From: Hevea brasiliensis
Taxonomy: Eukaryota; Streptophyta; Magnoliopsida; Malpighiales; Euphorbiaceae
NCBI RefSeq assembly: GCF_030052815.1
Contig: NC_079495.1
Coordinates: 37,880,635-37,944,634 of the forward strand
Length of the DNA stretch: 64,000 nucleotides
Direction of reading: 5' to 3'
Positions within the stretch are counted from its first letter, which is position 1. Each line of letters opens with the position of its first letter. The notes beneath the pieces were generated by a model. It searched no databases. It worked only from the letters and a program-made list of their open reading frames with translations, and was not told the origin of the DNA. This document shows, piece by piece, positions 45,016 through 58,189 of this stretch. A program made the translations under genes and the position numbers.

Positions 45016-47674
45016 TGTCACACCCTACCCCTCTGTAAGGCATAACATGATCCCGTAGTATACCTAATGAATTACCAACTCCGTCTACTGATAATCCATT
45101 AAATACACTACAAGGGATTTTAAAAACTTTTCTTACTTCTTTTACCGTGGTGAGCACTATTTACAGGTATTAAAAACCTTTTTAATTTGTAGTGATAGAA
45201 CTAACACATTTGAATTATTTGGAATTTCTGTAAAAATTTTGGCAGAGTGCCATCTATATTTTGGATAAAACAGTTCTTCAGAAAACCTGTGAAAAACACT
45301 TCAATAAATTTTCAAATCTCAACTTCAACATTTTTCTCAACCCAACACAGTTCTCAAGTCAAATTCACAGTAATTTTTCAAGGACTGAGATAAAGAAATA
45401 TAATACAATTTTAACAAGTCAAAATATCTCATAATTTACTTTACAACTTCAATGTACAATTTTTTATTTACAACTGCTCAAAACCAAAAACAATATGTAC
45501 ATACAGTGAACATACATTACATTACAAAATACAAAATACTGGTATACTCATTATACGTGATAGTCTCTCACTGGAGGTACTAGCAGCCTAGTCTGCTGCA
45601 CTGTCTGTCTGTCTAGCTGCGACAATAAAAGCTATCATTTGAGACAATGTCTCGAGTGGTGCACCACATTAACCAAATACAATTTAAATCACAATTCAGA
45701 GGTCATGTAAATAGTGGATACTTAAAACCAGAATGAATTTCAAGACAATAATTGTCAACAAGAATTTAAACTCCATTTCTCAATATTACAATAAATTTCA
45801 ATAAGTCAGATAATGGTTGAATTCAAAAGGCGATATGTCAATTAGAGTTTAAATTCATTTCACAATCTCACAATAAATATCAATAAATCACACCTGACTT
45901 TAATCATGTTCCCAAGTTCAATTCATCCCAAAAGCCGATGGCTAATGAGGTATTCAATTCGTCCCAAAAGTCGATGACTAATGAGGAGTAACATAGCTAG
46001 CAAAAATATGAGTACTCATTCTATTAGTCCTCGTGAGCACACACCTCAACACTTCAGAGAGAGAATTCAATTCATCCCACTAGATAAGCTAGCGAGGAAT
46101 ACAATCAATGTACATGATAGCTGTGGTTTCAAACCAATTACAGTGCTTTTCAATCAATAAGTATCCATCAAATATCATTCAAACCATTTTTCACAATTTC
46201 ACAATTTAAAATAATAATATGCAAATAGTCATAATTTATTTCAATTGAAAATAATTCAAAAGAAATATTTGTTGTGCACAAACACAATTTAAAACAATAA
46301 CATACAATTAATCATAGGAAATATTATTCAGAGCAAAATCAGTTGAAAACTAGTTGTGCACAAACCTCTGATAACTGTCTCGGTTACGGACTCGATTTCC
46401 TTCCCTTTTCCTGAGTTTTTGGTAACTGAGAAACACAATTTGAAGTGTTTCAGTACTAAATTAAACTGTCTTTAACGACAATGTTCGATAAGTAATTCAC
46501 TGAACTCAATTATTCACTGAATACCTTTATTTGCTTAATCACCTAATATACCGACCCTCGATGCGTTTTAGGTAAATTAGGGTGTAGTGTCATTAATATG
46601 TCACATTCGATAATGTTTTAGGATTGGTACGTGTTACCAAACTCAATTCTATGTATATTGCGTTTTCTTGCATTTCATTGCAAATTGCTGGATTTCGGGA
46701 TACTAGATTGACCTAGCCGGACGACCTAGTTTCCTCGGTTTTTGGGTTTTGGTCAAAACTAAAAACTTGTAGATCTATGTCTTATGGAACGCGGGGCAAA
46801 ATTTTAGGTCAATCCGAGTTAAGTAGACCAAGTTATAGTCATTAAACTATTGCTGGTCAAATGGCATCAAATTAGGTCAATTTTAGGTCAATTTGGTCAA
46901 CTTTGGTTCGGCCAGTTTTTGGACCCGAACTTGTACAAGCTTTTTGACTTGCTTCTGGTCATTTCTGGGCTTTGGTGTCTTCATAAGACTTGTAGGTATG
47001 GGTCTTAACTCTTCATGGTTAAAATTTCAGGTCAATTGGACCTGTTTTTAGTGAGTTATGGCCTAAACACTAACTGCTGCCCAATTGGTCAAATTTCAGG
47101 CTTCAAATGTACTCAATCCGAATTGGTCATTTTTCATATCACCTTGCAAGAAGAATTTTGGTATTCTTTCTCAATGAAAGTTGGCACATTTTGTGCCTAG
47201 TTTCACCTCCAATTGGTCTCATACCAATTGAGGTTACACATTTAAAGTTATTGACTAAATTGCATACTGCCTTTAATTACTTTGCTTATACATGTATCCA
47301 TTACACATTTAATTGCTATATGTCCACTCCCCTTACAATTTCTGTTTTGTTACATTACCAAAAACCATATTCCACTTCACTTAAATGTCACTTTGGGTAG
47401 ATTGCAATTATCCTCAATACACCAATTAAACTCACATTTATAAGTTCTAAGTACAATCACATATACCCTAAACATTACAAATTTTTACATACACTTACAC
47501 AATCAATCTATACACATATCTATCAATTCTCAAGGTCAATATTCTCCCAATACTTTCATGAACATATACATTTATCCAAGAATCTCAAGGCTGCCGAAAA
47601 CTTCCTCAACACCAAAATATCCTACAATTCATCAATTTCCATCCAAGTGCAAAAATCACCATATACATATGAAG
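45016..47674 (-). repeat. Reverse-oriented Tekay-related LTR, truncated
   Basis: Read on the minus strand it ends ...GGGGTAGGGTGTGACA at 45,016. It contains the 'GTTTAGGCCATAACTCAC...CCAATTGACCTGAAA' block (about 47,025-47,065) that other LTR copies show in forward direction. Its far part is missing, and at about 47,672 it runs into a truncated solo LTR. A near copy lies at 60,731-64,000. Confidence 0.75.
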
Positions 47675-50005
47675 TATATGATAAGTAGGCCAAACCAGTG
47701 ACATTTATGACAAGCACATGGAGTTTACTCTTGTCAATATATTGTCATAAATCATATCAGTGCATATAATCTTTAGACCAGAGATAGCACAGTTATCTTG
47801 TATATAGGTGGTTTGAGTTTGATACTACTTTATACTTGTACTGTGTTTGGGTATATGGGCATGTGTTGGCTCCTACTAGTTATATATGGAGGTAGGTGTT
47901 GATCATCAAGATGAACTCTGTTACCCTAAGTAAATAGGAATAAAATCCTATGTTCAATTAATTATTTTTTATGTTTCAAGTTCCTGGTCAGGACAGATAG
48001 ATTTAATCAGAAAAGAGTTTCTGGTGAAAAAATCTTTTTAATCAAGAACTGGAATTAAAAGAGAATATAATATTCATAGCAAATGGGGTTTGACATAAAC
48101 CATGACTCCAGCTTGAATTGGGATTTTGTAACAGAGAGATTCTAATGCATGGTAATATATGATTATAGGTTCATTGAAGGTAAACCTTATTACTGATTGG
48201 GTGGCTATGGCATGCTATGCTAGGTGTTAACCATAGCCTATGAGCTACACAAAATGATTTAGAGAAATCATTTATGGTAAGAAAGAGTTCTGATGATATT
48301 AAGAGTTGATATCATGTCTCATTGCCAATTAGTGATGAGCCTAATGAGTCACACACATACACAAGTATTCACCAAATTAAATATGATTTAATTAATTAAT
48401 TAAAGAGTTTAATTGATTAATTAAATAGGTTTGGTTTGCAATTAGATTGCAAAGTTCTTAGCATGACTTGAAACCAAATCTAGGTTATTGAATGTATGGT
48501 ATAAGTTAAATTTATATTTAAAGTGTTTAAGTATGAATTTAATTATGAGAAATTAATTAATAGAGATTAATTAATTAATTTATATTTGATATAAATTGAT
48601 TAAAAGAAGAGAAATAATTATTTTGGGTTGAGAACTCAAAATTAAGACACAGGGGTATTTTGGTCATTTCACAGGGTGACATGTGGTACCATGAGATGGT
48701 GACATATAGCACTACACATAAGCTTACCAATTGTCTTTTAATCATGTAAGATGATCAAAGACAAGATTAAATCTTAGTTTGACACTTGGCACAATGTGAA
48801 TGGTTCAATTAAACTAAGAGCCAATCAAAAGGTGACATGTGGCAAGGGTTTTAAGTGGTGACCTATCTATATAATGTGTTGTTATGAAAGAGTAAAATAA
48901 CAAGGCTGTTATTCTTCTTTGGTGCCACCACCCAAAGGAGTCTCTCCCTCTCTTCTTCTTCATCTCTCATCAATTCAAAGAGAATTGCCAATATTCTCTT
49001 GAATTAAAAATACTAGAAATCGTTTCTAGTGTCCTGTATACATCTGTAATCTCTCAAAAAGGCAAAACCTGAATTTCTAATTGATTAGAAAGGCTTGAGA
49101 AGCTGTTCAAGGGGCTGCTATTGGTGATCTTGGTATGGACAAGCTAGGGACAACATCTGGTGTCCTAGGCGTATCCCAAAGGTGCCAAACACACATGATG
49201 CATAAAAAGGCTAGTGCACTTATTCTTGATCTAATCTAGGGTTCTAATGAATTAATCTGTTAATTCTAAAATCTTAAATGGAAAATGTAGATCCAAAAAT
49301 ATTAAAAGAGTTTTAATATGCTGTTTATCATTGAAATTAAATAGATAAAAATGAATTTTTGTAACACCCTCACTGTATCCATTCCGTACATTCTACTATT
49401 CCAGTGACCGGTGTCGGTTCAGACAGCTAGAACGTTTTAAAAAATATTTAAACTAAAGTGAGGAACCATAATTAACTCAAATATTAACAAGAAAAATGTA
49501 GGAAAAATTTTAGAAATAAAATACAACCAAGTTAAGTGAGTCGGTGCCCTAGCGATGGGTAACCTAGTGGGAAGTTGCGGTCCTCGCAACTAGGAGCCCT
49601 AGACCTGGGAGAAAATTCATAAAACAATTTTTTAGACTTCAGAGAAGAGTCATTGAGGTTTCTATGGCATTAGAATGCCAAGAAAATGCATATAAAAATA
49701 TTTCAATCGGTACAGACAATTTTAATCTGTTAAGCCAAATGGAGGGCATTTTTGTCATTTCGTTTTCAGATATAATTTTTGGCCGACTTGCCCAGTTAAG
49801 TAAATAATTATTATGACATAAAATGTGAATAAATATTGCTAAAAATTAAATTGAAAATGAGTAGAGAAGAAAAGAAAAGAAAATGAAAGAAAATGTCAAT
49901 TATGACATCCATGATGTCACTAAAGCACTCCCACCCAATCACATTATGACACATGTCCATAAACCACTTAAAAAGCATAAAATTGGCTGAAAAATTGAAG
50001 AAACC

Positions 50006-52212
50006 TGTCACGACCCAATCTATGGGCCGGACCGCACTAGGACCTGGGCCAGCTTAAAGCCCCCGAGGCCCGTAGTAAGCCTAACTATTCCTCGACCCAG
50101 CTCTAAGGCCCATTTGGGCCCAATTTCAAAAATTCAACCGGACAGAGTCCGGTCATAAAATGGACCTTTCAACAGGGAGTTTTTGACTCACCCGACCTGT
50201 AAACACAATATATAATCAATTGGGGAGCTCAGCTCACCCTCCACATACTCATATGTCATAAAAATAAATGGGAGCTCAGCTCCCTCATCCAGTCCAACAT
50301 ACATGCATATAATAAGTTTACAGGCCCATCATGGTAATTATATTACAGACCCAAATCAAATAAATATTTCTAACACATGTTAATATTCTAGGAGTTAATA
50401 GGATTATACAAATATTAATAAACGACCTACGAAGAAGAAAAGCAGGTTAAGCACAACAAATATCCTCATGTAGCCTGGAAAAATAATGAATAGGAGTAAG
50501 CGTTCAACTCAGAGAGTAAAATATCAATTTTAACCATAATCTCTACAACTATCTAAAGCTAATACACCCTGTACAGTAAAATGCAACATCGGCAATATTT
50601 TCACATCATAACAGCAAAAAGGTAATTTGGAGCACTCACACACTCGATAATGTCAAACAATATATATATGGGAGCTGATCCCCTATACAGCTTTCTTAAT
50701 CCAAATTGTGCCAGCGAAGAACTCAAGCTCAGACTTCCACTTAATAAACCAAATCAGGGTCCTAGCGAAGAACTAAAGCTGTGTCTACCCCGAAGGACTG
50801 GGTCCCAGCAAAGATCTCAAGCCGTGTCTACCCGTCCTGTCCATAGCCAACACCACACCACACGCACGCCAACTCACGCACACTGCTCCAAATTACCACA
50901 ACAACATCCATGGCACTTTAATAGTTGTGAATGCAACATAAAATGTGCCTAGAGTTTAACTACATAGATATATACATGTAAGTGATCCATGGGCATGCTT
51001 AAACCGAAGTCACTGTGGCGGCTGGGCGAAGGAGGAAGGCTGTCCCGGCTCACTTGACAATTTTATTATAATTAGTTAATACAATTGACTCAATTCAAAC
51101 CAAGAAAAGACCAAATACATTCTAAGTCATGTCGAAAATCCGGCAGAGTCTTCCCTATACCTAGGACCTACCCAACTTGCAAAAAGGCTTAAAACACACT
51201 TCTATATCCACAAAACCATATATCCACATCTCAATCACATCACACAGCCCCTCCTGGGCCCATCCAAACAATCATCAATCACAATATGTAAAATTACAGT
51301 TTAGTCCTTATAATTGACCCTTTTTGCAAAAACTACCCAAATAAGCTCTAAAAATTCTAAAACTTTTTCCCGCGGTCCTTAGCAATAGTACTAAGCTATT
51401 GCAAAAAAATCATAATTTTCTAAGCTACAACGAATATTTTATGAAATTTTAATCCAATTCAAGCACTAGAAAATTACGAAAAATCTAGCCCAAAAGTCGA
51501 AATGGGCTAAAACTTCTTGGACAAAAATTGGGCAAACCGCTCGATGGATTTTGGTGTTCTTGGTGTCTATGGAAAGCTCTCAAGGTGTAGATGTTGTTTG
51601 ACACAAGACCCGACCCAATCGGTGGCCAAATTTGCCAGATTTCAGCCAGGAAGCTGAAACGGGGCGCGCGTACAGGTGGGTCTTCGCGCACATTTTTCGG
51701 CAGCCTAGAGCGTCAGCCGGCCATGGGGAGGAGCTGGGGCAGTGCGTTGATAAGGTGGGGAAGGCTGGGTGGTGGCGGTGCGGCACGGGAGGAGGAGGAG
51801 GAGAGAAAGCGGGAGAGAGAGGAAGGAAGGTCGGGACGCAGGGAAGAGAAGAAGAAGAAAAGAACGGCCGGTTTGATTCGACCGGTCCGATTAGGTCCGA
51901 TTTGATTTGACCGGTCTGATTCAAGATATAAAATTTTGATTTTTTACTCTGCCTTGGGACCAAAAACGAGGTCCAAAAATTTCGAAAAAAATTCTAAAAA
52001 ACTCAGAAAAATTCATAGACTCCAAATATATTTTTAGTTTTGCCACGTGGTCTTTAAATTAATTTTTAAAAATCATCAAAGTTTTATATTTTCGGAAAAT
52101 CAAACTTGATTTCTAAAACCCGAAAAATCTGAAATAATTTCCTAAAATTCAAATAAAATGAAATATTAATATTTACTCATAAAATAATAAATTTAAAATT
52201 AGGGGTGTTACA
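50006..52212 (-). mobile_element. Solo LTR (2.2 kb), minus orientation, perfect target duplication
   Basis: On the minus strand it runs from TGTAACACCCCTAATTT to GGGTCGTGACA. AAACC flanks both sides (50,001-50,005 and 52,213-52,217). A GC-rich block (about 51,590-51,910) lies in its middle. Open frames there are low-complexity and unlike known proteins. Confidence 0.9.
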
Positions 52213-54201
52213 AAACCAATCTGTTTCTTCCCTTTCCCATTTCCAGCCGTGAGACTCTCATCTTCTCTCTTCCTAACCCATTCCTCCATGAAAGCTTAAG
52301 GCAAACTTGAGACAACCCACCAAATCACCTCTAAACCCTAACTTCTCTTCATGAAAAATTGTCCCTACCACTAGAGTAAGCCTTGGACAGCAATTTAAAG
52401 AGGAAAAAGGAAGGTTTTGGCAAGCTTGGGAGTAGCTCCAACAAGGTTAGTGACCAGTCTCCTTCCATTCTTGTTTAATTCATGTTTATTAACATGAGAT
52501 AAATGGAAATTGTAAGAAAAACAAAACAAAACTTATGCATATTCACCCCTACAATTTTGGCAGCTTAGGGGTGGTTAGGGTTTGATGAATTTACTTGAAG
52601 TAAAGTGTTTATGAGCTGCCCATAGCATGAGATGAGTGCTTGAACATGTATGAGTAAGTGAAATGCAAGTGTGATGCATGAATGAACCTTGAAAATGTGG
52701 ACACTTGAACAACATTAGGGTTTGCTCATGTAATGGTATGTTAACATTGTAGTGGTCAATTAATGACCATTTGAATGTGTGTGAGGAGGAATTGAAGTGA
52801 GTAAGGATGTTGGAGTTAAACTTAGGCATGCTGCCCTTGGTGACCGGCAGGACTGGTTGTGAGTCTAGCAGGTTTGGGTAGTTATAAATGGAGTTGTATA
52901 GGTTCAATTTGTGCAAGGATAATTGGACATGAAACTAGACACATAATGGTACAACTTTGGTGAAGAAACCCTGCCCAGAAAACCAAACCAAGTTGACTTA
53001 AAAATTGCCCTAATCCGGGTGACTTGCATTCTTACTGGGCAAAATGGCCAAATAAACAGTATTTATTCATTTGGCCATAACTCAGTGTAGAAAGGTCAAT
53101 TGACCTGAAATTTTACTAGTAGATAGCTGAGACATATACCTATAACAATCATTAAGAAACCAAACTCAAATTATGATCATAACATCTTCAAAAACTAACC
53201 AGCAATCAGTATAAAAAACCAGCAGAATTGGTTATACACAAAATAATCTAGAAAATTGCAATCCAGCCAGTTATGGTGTCTAGGCCATAACTTGAGCTAC
53301 AAAACTCCAAATGGAGTGATTCAAAAAAAGAAATGTAACTAACACAATAAGGAACAACTTTCATGAAGACAATTTTGCAAAATTCCTATTGTACAAATAA
53401 CCAATGGAGCGATAAACTTAGTCTTGAAATCTGATAATTGTGAATAAATAATACAAATATTTAAAATGGATTTTGAAAAAAATGCCAACAACTTTGTAAT
53501 GCAAAATGTGTTATTTTTGTGATATTTGAACCAATATACCTGTTATCTATGAAAAAGTGAACATTTTAGTTGACTAATGAAATGAATAATAACCTTATAT
53601 ATAAAGTACAAATATTCAAGAAATGACTTTATAATATGCCATAGTAGGCCTAATGTGATTGGTTTGGATAGGTTGGCATGCCAATAGGGTTTTGATAGCA
53701 GTACTACGTATGATGTATGGCTCCATGCCATTCTGTGATGATAGCCTATGGCTATACTGATTATGATGTTATACTTGGCTTTATGCCTTATTGCTTTTAT
53801 GGCTTATTAGCCATTTTGTTTACATCGGAGACACATTGTGACCGATGGTGTGATGGCGAGAGTACTGTTATTGCAGTGCTAGTTTACCCATTTATCCAGT
53901 CCGGTCAATTTGTATAGGTTACTTAGGTATGGAAAAGTATAACTGTAATTGAACTGATTATTAAAGAAAATAAGGAAATGAAATATCAAGATAAAGATCA
54001 ATAATGATTACAATAAAATATAAAGAAGCTCAAAATCATCAAGAAAATAATTAACAAAATGCATAAAGAAGTTAATATCATAAAATGTAATTAGCCTTCA
54101 ACTAAATAATAAGTTAGTAAATATTCATTTCTTATGAACAAAATAACTAGGAAATTATTATTTTTATTCGCATATTATATTTTCTTATACTATTGGCACC
54201 A

Positions 54202-54218
54202 CTAAGCTTTATGCTTAG
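54202..54218. promoter_or_regulatory. Conserved LTR stem-loop (CTAAGC...GCTTAG), copy 3
   Basis: A 6-bp stem with loop TTTAT, preceded by GGCACCA and followed by CGCGTCG and then GTAGGTACTGAAGAT. Confidence 0.72.
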
Positions 54219-54961
54219 CGCGTCGCTTTTGCAACGTGTAGGTACTGAAGATTTGGACAGAGAGCCTAGTATACCATAGTCTGGGTAAGGCCGTTCACAG
54301 TTCTGCATAGTGTCCATGTCACCTCACAGGCTATAGTGCATTAGTAGGACACTAGGTCCCATTTTGTATTTTGTGATTTTTATAAGTTTTGTAATTAAAC
54401 TCTTATTTTATCATGTATATTTGAAACAAATGTAATATAATTTTGTGTTAATGTAAGTATTTGTAACTTGTGATTATAAATAACATATGAGAATTTATTT
54501 ATGATTTGAGCATGATGATGACGTGAAATGAATGAATGACAAATGGAGGAATTATTAAAAAATTGTTGTAAATTAATGTGAGAATTGGAGTTGTGATTTG
54601 AAAAATTATTGGAATTTTTTTCACAGGTTCCGAAGAACTGTTTTCTCCATTTTTAGCCGGTACTCTATTGGATTTTCTATAAAATTTTCAGAACCTTAAA
54701 TGAATTTATAATTTCAATAAATGACTTAAATAAGTCAAATTTTACAAATTGCATTTTATCACCATAAAGAAATAAATTAAGGAAGAATAAAAATGATTGA
54801 AATAAAATATGGTGTTCCGGTACACTGTGTGGCATATCTTGCTCGGCTACACTGTAGACGGGTAAGGGGTGTCACAATCTTGCATGATGCATGTGACCCT
54901 AGATGAAAAATTTTTGCATTCAATGATCTAAACTTATGTTTTCCATGCTTTCGCTCCTTCA

Positions 54962-56100
54962 GAAAGACATGCTCTGCCTATGGGTAATGTTAGAGGTAGG
55001 GGAGATCCTGCCGTACTAGTGCCTGAAGAGCCTGCTCATCGTCAACAAGCTCTCTTTCAGCAGATGACTGAATTCTTCAAGTAGATGACTAGAGCAATTC
55101 CACAAGTTCAACCTCAGCCACCACAAAAGTCCCATTTGGAGAAGCTCCGAAAGTATGGGGCAATTGATTTCAAGGGTAAGATGAAAGATGACCCTGCAGC
55201 AGCTGAGTATTGGTTGGAAAGGATAGAGAGAGTCCTTCAGCAACTCCACTATACCCCTGAGTAGAGTGTGGAGTGTGCTCTGCTACAGGAGGATGCCTAC
55301 CAATGGTGGGATATGGTATCACGAGAAGTCCAGCCAGTGCAGCTAACTTGAGAATTCTTCTTAGTTGAGATCAGGAAGAAATACATCAGTAATGTGTATT
55401 TTAAGGCAAGAAGGAGGAGTTTATCGGTTTGAGAAAGAGGCAATTGTGATGTCAGTATGAAAGGGAGTTTGTAAGGTTGAGTAAATATGGCGGAGAAATA
55501 GTTCCCAGAGGCGGATAGATGTAGAAGATTTAAAGAGGACTAAATGACAATATTAAGCTGCATATCTTAGCCTTGAGGATCACTAATTTTCTCGATTGAT
55601 AAGTAGCATTGAATGTAAAAGAATTCGAATAAATGGCGAGAATCATAGAGATGGCGATTTAAAAGGGGCCCAAGGCGAGTCTAGTTTATCATTGCACTAA
55701 GAAGTATAAGGGCCCCATACGGGGCCAAGCCTAGACTCAGTGTCAAGGTCAGTCACAGAGGTCCAGATCATAGTCTGCACCAAGGAGAGGTCCGATCCTT
55801 GATGGCGATTCTCGAGAAACGATGGGTAGAGGCGCCCCATTAGCGGCATGCCCACGTTGTGGCAAGTAGCGCAGAGGGCATTGTTGGCGGTTGATTGGAG
55901 GATGTTTTAAGTTTGGAGCTCACGATCATTTCTTGCGAGATTGTCCTCGGAGGAGTAGTTGGCTACTCTAGTACAAGGTGATAGACACGCCCTTATAGCT
56001 CAAAGGGTAGGAAACACAGTAGAGCGGTGGTGACAGTTCATAGAGAGTGCATATGAGATTATAAAGAGGCGAGGCAGGGGCACTGCTGCGTGCATATGCC
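54962..56100 (+). pseudogene. Tekay gag remnant
   Basis: One frame reads HALPMGNVRGRGDP, then KLRKYGAIDFKGKMKDDPAA, AEYWLERIERVLQQLHYTPE and ECALLQEDAYQWWDMV, the typical gag core. TAG stops at 55,082-55,084 and 55,262-55,264 replace Gln codons. A degraded CX2C-type region lies near 55,905-55,955. The start of gag is lost to the left. Confidence 0.82.
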
Positions 56101-56550
56101 ATGAGGGCACGGGAGGAACAAGATGCTTTAGATGTAATTAAGGGTACATTTTCACTCTATGACATGCCTATTCATGCATTGGTAGACCTAGCTTCCACAT
56201 ATTCATATATACGCATTAAAGCGCCTAAGGAAAGGGGTATTCAAGTAGAGAAAGTGACCAAGATATTTTAGTTACTAATCAGTTAAGCCACAATGTAGTG
56301 GTAAAAAGGTCTATAGAGGTTGCCTTTTGAGGATTCAGGAGCATGAATTCTCGTGAACTGATTGAATTACCCTTCCATGAATTTGATGTAATCTTGGGGA
56401 TGGAGTGGTTGTCACGTCATCAAGAAATAGTTGATTGTAGATTGAAGAGAATTACATTGAAAACTCCTAAAAATGAAGAAATCACAATTGTGGGTGAAAG
56501 AGAAATTCTGTCTAATGTTATATCGATTATTGCTATAAGGAGGCGATAAG
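56101..56550 (+). pseudogene. Tekay protease remnant
   Basis: One frame reads TFSLYDMPIHALVDLAS, then after a break LPFHEFDVILGMEWLSRHQE and ITLKTPKNEE. The latter matches the C-terminal half of Tekay protease. The catalytic D-(S/P)-G has become D-L-A, so it would be inactive even if translated. Confidence 0.78.
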
Positions 56551-56599
56551 GAAGGGTTGTGAAGCCTAAGCGGTGCATGTTGTTGATACCGGGAAGGTT

Positions 56600-57480
56600 G
56601 GGTCTAGTCTTTAGGAGATACCCACAGTATGTGACTTTTTGGATGTGTTCTCGGAAAATTACCTAGTTTACTACCAAAAAGAGAGGTAGAATTTGCCATT
56701 GAGTTGATCTTTGGGTACATCACCAATATTGATTGCTCCTTATAGGATGGCACCCAGAATTGAAGGAGCTGAAAATCTAGTTACAAAAGTTGTTGGATAA
56801 GGGGTTTATAAGCCTAGTGTGTTACCATGGGAACCTGGTGTTGTTTGTGAAAAGAAGGATGGGACAACGAGATTATGCATAGATTGCAACGGTTGAATAA
56901 AGTAATTGTAAAGAATAAGTACACATTGCCTAGAATAGATGATCTATTTGATTAATTAAAGGGGCGGTATATTTTCCAAGATTGATATCAGTTAGGGTAT
57001 CACGGTTGAGGGTAAAGGATGCAAATATGCCTAAGGCTGCATTTAGGACCCGATATGGGCATTATGAGTTCCTAGTGATGCCATTTGGGTTGACAAATGC
57101 ACCGGCAACTTTATGGATCTTATGAACTTTATCTTTCATCCTTACTTGGATTGATTTGTAGTGGTCTTCATTGATGACATCTTGGTGTATTCTAAGAACA
57201 TAGAGGAGCATGATGAGCATCGAGGATTGTTCTGTAGACTTTGAGAGAGAAGAAATTGTATGCTAAATTGTCCAAGTGTGAATTACGGCTAAATGAGATT
57301 TCCTTCCTTGGAGATATAGTATCGGTGATGGAATTAGAGTGGATCCTAAGAAGATTAAAGCTATAGTGGAATGGAAACCTCTAAGAATGAGATAGAAGTC
57401 GAAGTTTCTTGGGGTTAGCGGGTACTATAGGAAATTTGTGAAGGATTCTTCCATATAGTAGCTCCAGACTAAATTGTTGC
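56600..57480 (+). pseudogene. Tekay reverse transcriptase remnant
   Basis: Scattered frames show PYRMAP (about 56,740), CEKKDGTTRLCIDCN (about 56,850), KIDIS (about 56,980), MPFGLTN text in broken form (about 57,080), VVVFIDDILVYSKN (about 57,160-57,200, catalytic FIDD) and KFLGV/GYYRKFV-like text (about 57,405-57,440). There are many stops and frameshifts. Confidence 0.78.
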
Positions 57481-57539
57481 ATAAGAATGTGAAGTTTATG
57501 GAATGACAAATGTCAAGTTAGTTTTAAGAAAGCTGAAGG

Positions 57540-57960
57540 TTATGCTTATAGAGCACCGATGTTAACACAACTCAATTTTAGGGAAAGACTTTTGTGGTCT
57601 ATAATGATGCCTCTAACAATGGGCTTGGGTGTGTTACGATGCGGGAAGGGAAAGTGGTTGTTTATGCTTCTAGGTAGCTAAAACCACGTGAAAGGAACTA
57701 CCATACCCATGATCTTGAACTCACGACCATTGTGTTTGCATTAAAAATATGGAGGCATTACTTATATGGTGAAAAGTGCTACATATACCACAGATCACAA
57801 GAGTGCGAAATATTTACAAACCTAAAAGGAACTCAGCGTGAGGCGAGAGAAGATGGATTGAGTTTCTAAAAGACTATGATTGTGTGATTGATTATCAACT
57901 TGGGAAGGCAAATGTAGTAGCGGATGCTTTGGCGAGAAAGTCAATAGCGACTTTGAGATC
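57540..57960 (+). pseudogene. Tekay RNase H remnant
   Basis: The readable pieces are FVVYNDAS-like text (about 57,590-57,615), GLGCVTMREGKVV, YASR then TAG (57,675-57,677) and [30 protein letters not shown], and VADALARKS (about 57,918-57,945). The order is correct after RT. It is inactive because of stops and frame changes. Confidence 0.8.
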
Positions 57961-58189
57961 TTTGAATGCTCGTCTGTCTCGGCTAAGATGGAGCTATTTT
58001 GGTGAGTTGTAAGTAATGCCAAATCTGCTATAGCAGTCTTGGAAGGGCAAAAATAAGATGAGAAATTGATGACCATTGTGGGTAGAATCAAAGAGGGAAG
58101 GAGACTAGATATGAAATGAAAGAAGATGGGTGCTTGTACTATAAAGGGAGAGTATGTGTACGGATGATGAAGCATTAAAGAAGAACGAT

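Larger units (their letters stand above)
49360..54876 (+). mobile_element. Solo Tekay-type LTR (3.3 kb), itself holding a solo LTR
   Basis: It runs from TGTAACACCCTCACTG to GTAAGGGGTGTCACA, flanked by ATTTT (49,355-49,359) and ATCTT (54,877-54,881), with one mismatch. No internal region is left, so LTR-LTR recombination removed it. The hairpin at 54,202-54,218 is kept. Confidence 0.85.
47675..54961 (+). mobile_element. Truncated solo LTR of the 36,600 family, split by another LTR
   Basis: Positions 47,675-49,359 and 54,882-54,961 together match 36,940-38,698. About 340 bp of the left end are gone, so a deletion joins it to the reverse LTR. The right end CTCCTTCA abuts Tekay gag sequence (GAAAGACATGCTC). 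Confidence 0.8.

Noticed and set aside
39423..45157. Minus-strand open frames of 70-100 codons such as 44,521-44,793
   Set aside because: They recur at matching places in several LTR copies without coding similarity; they are chance frames in AT-rich LTR DNA.
51580..51963. A 127-codon minus-strand and overlapping ~100-codon plus-strand open frames in the GC-rich part of a solo LTR
   Set aside because: The products are low-complexity (Pro/Ser or Glu/Arg runs), match no family I know, and lie inside an LTR with a perfect target duplication. GC-richness explains the lack of stops.
47675..54961. Idea that the 36,600/47,675 family is a host gene duplicated at two loci
   Set aside because: TG...CA ends, target copies at 36,595/38,699 and a visible empty site near 43,830 show it is an LTR, although a transcript-like leader is present.
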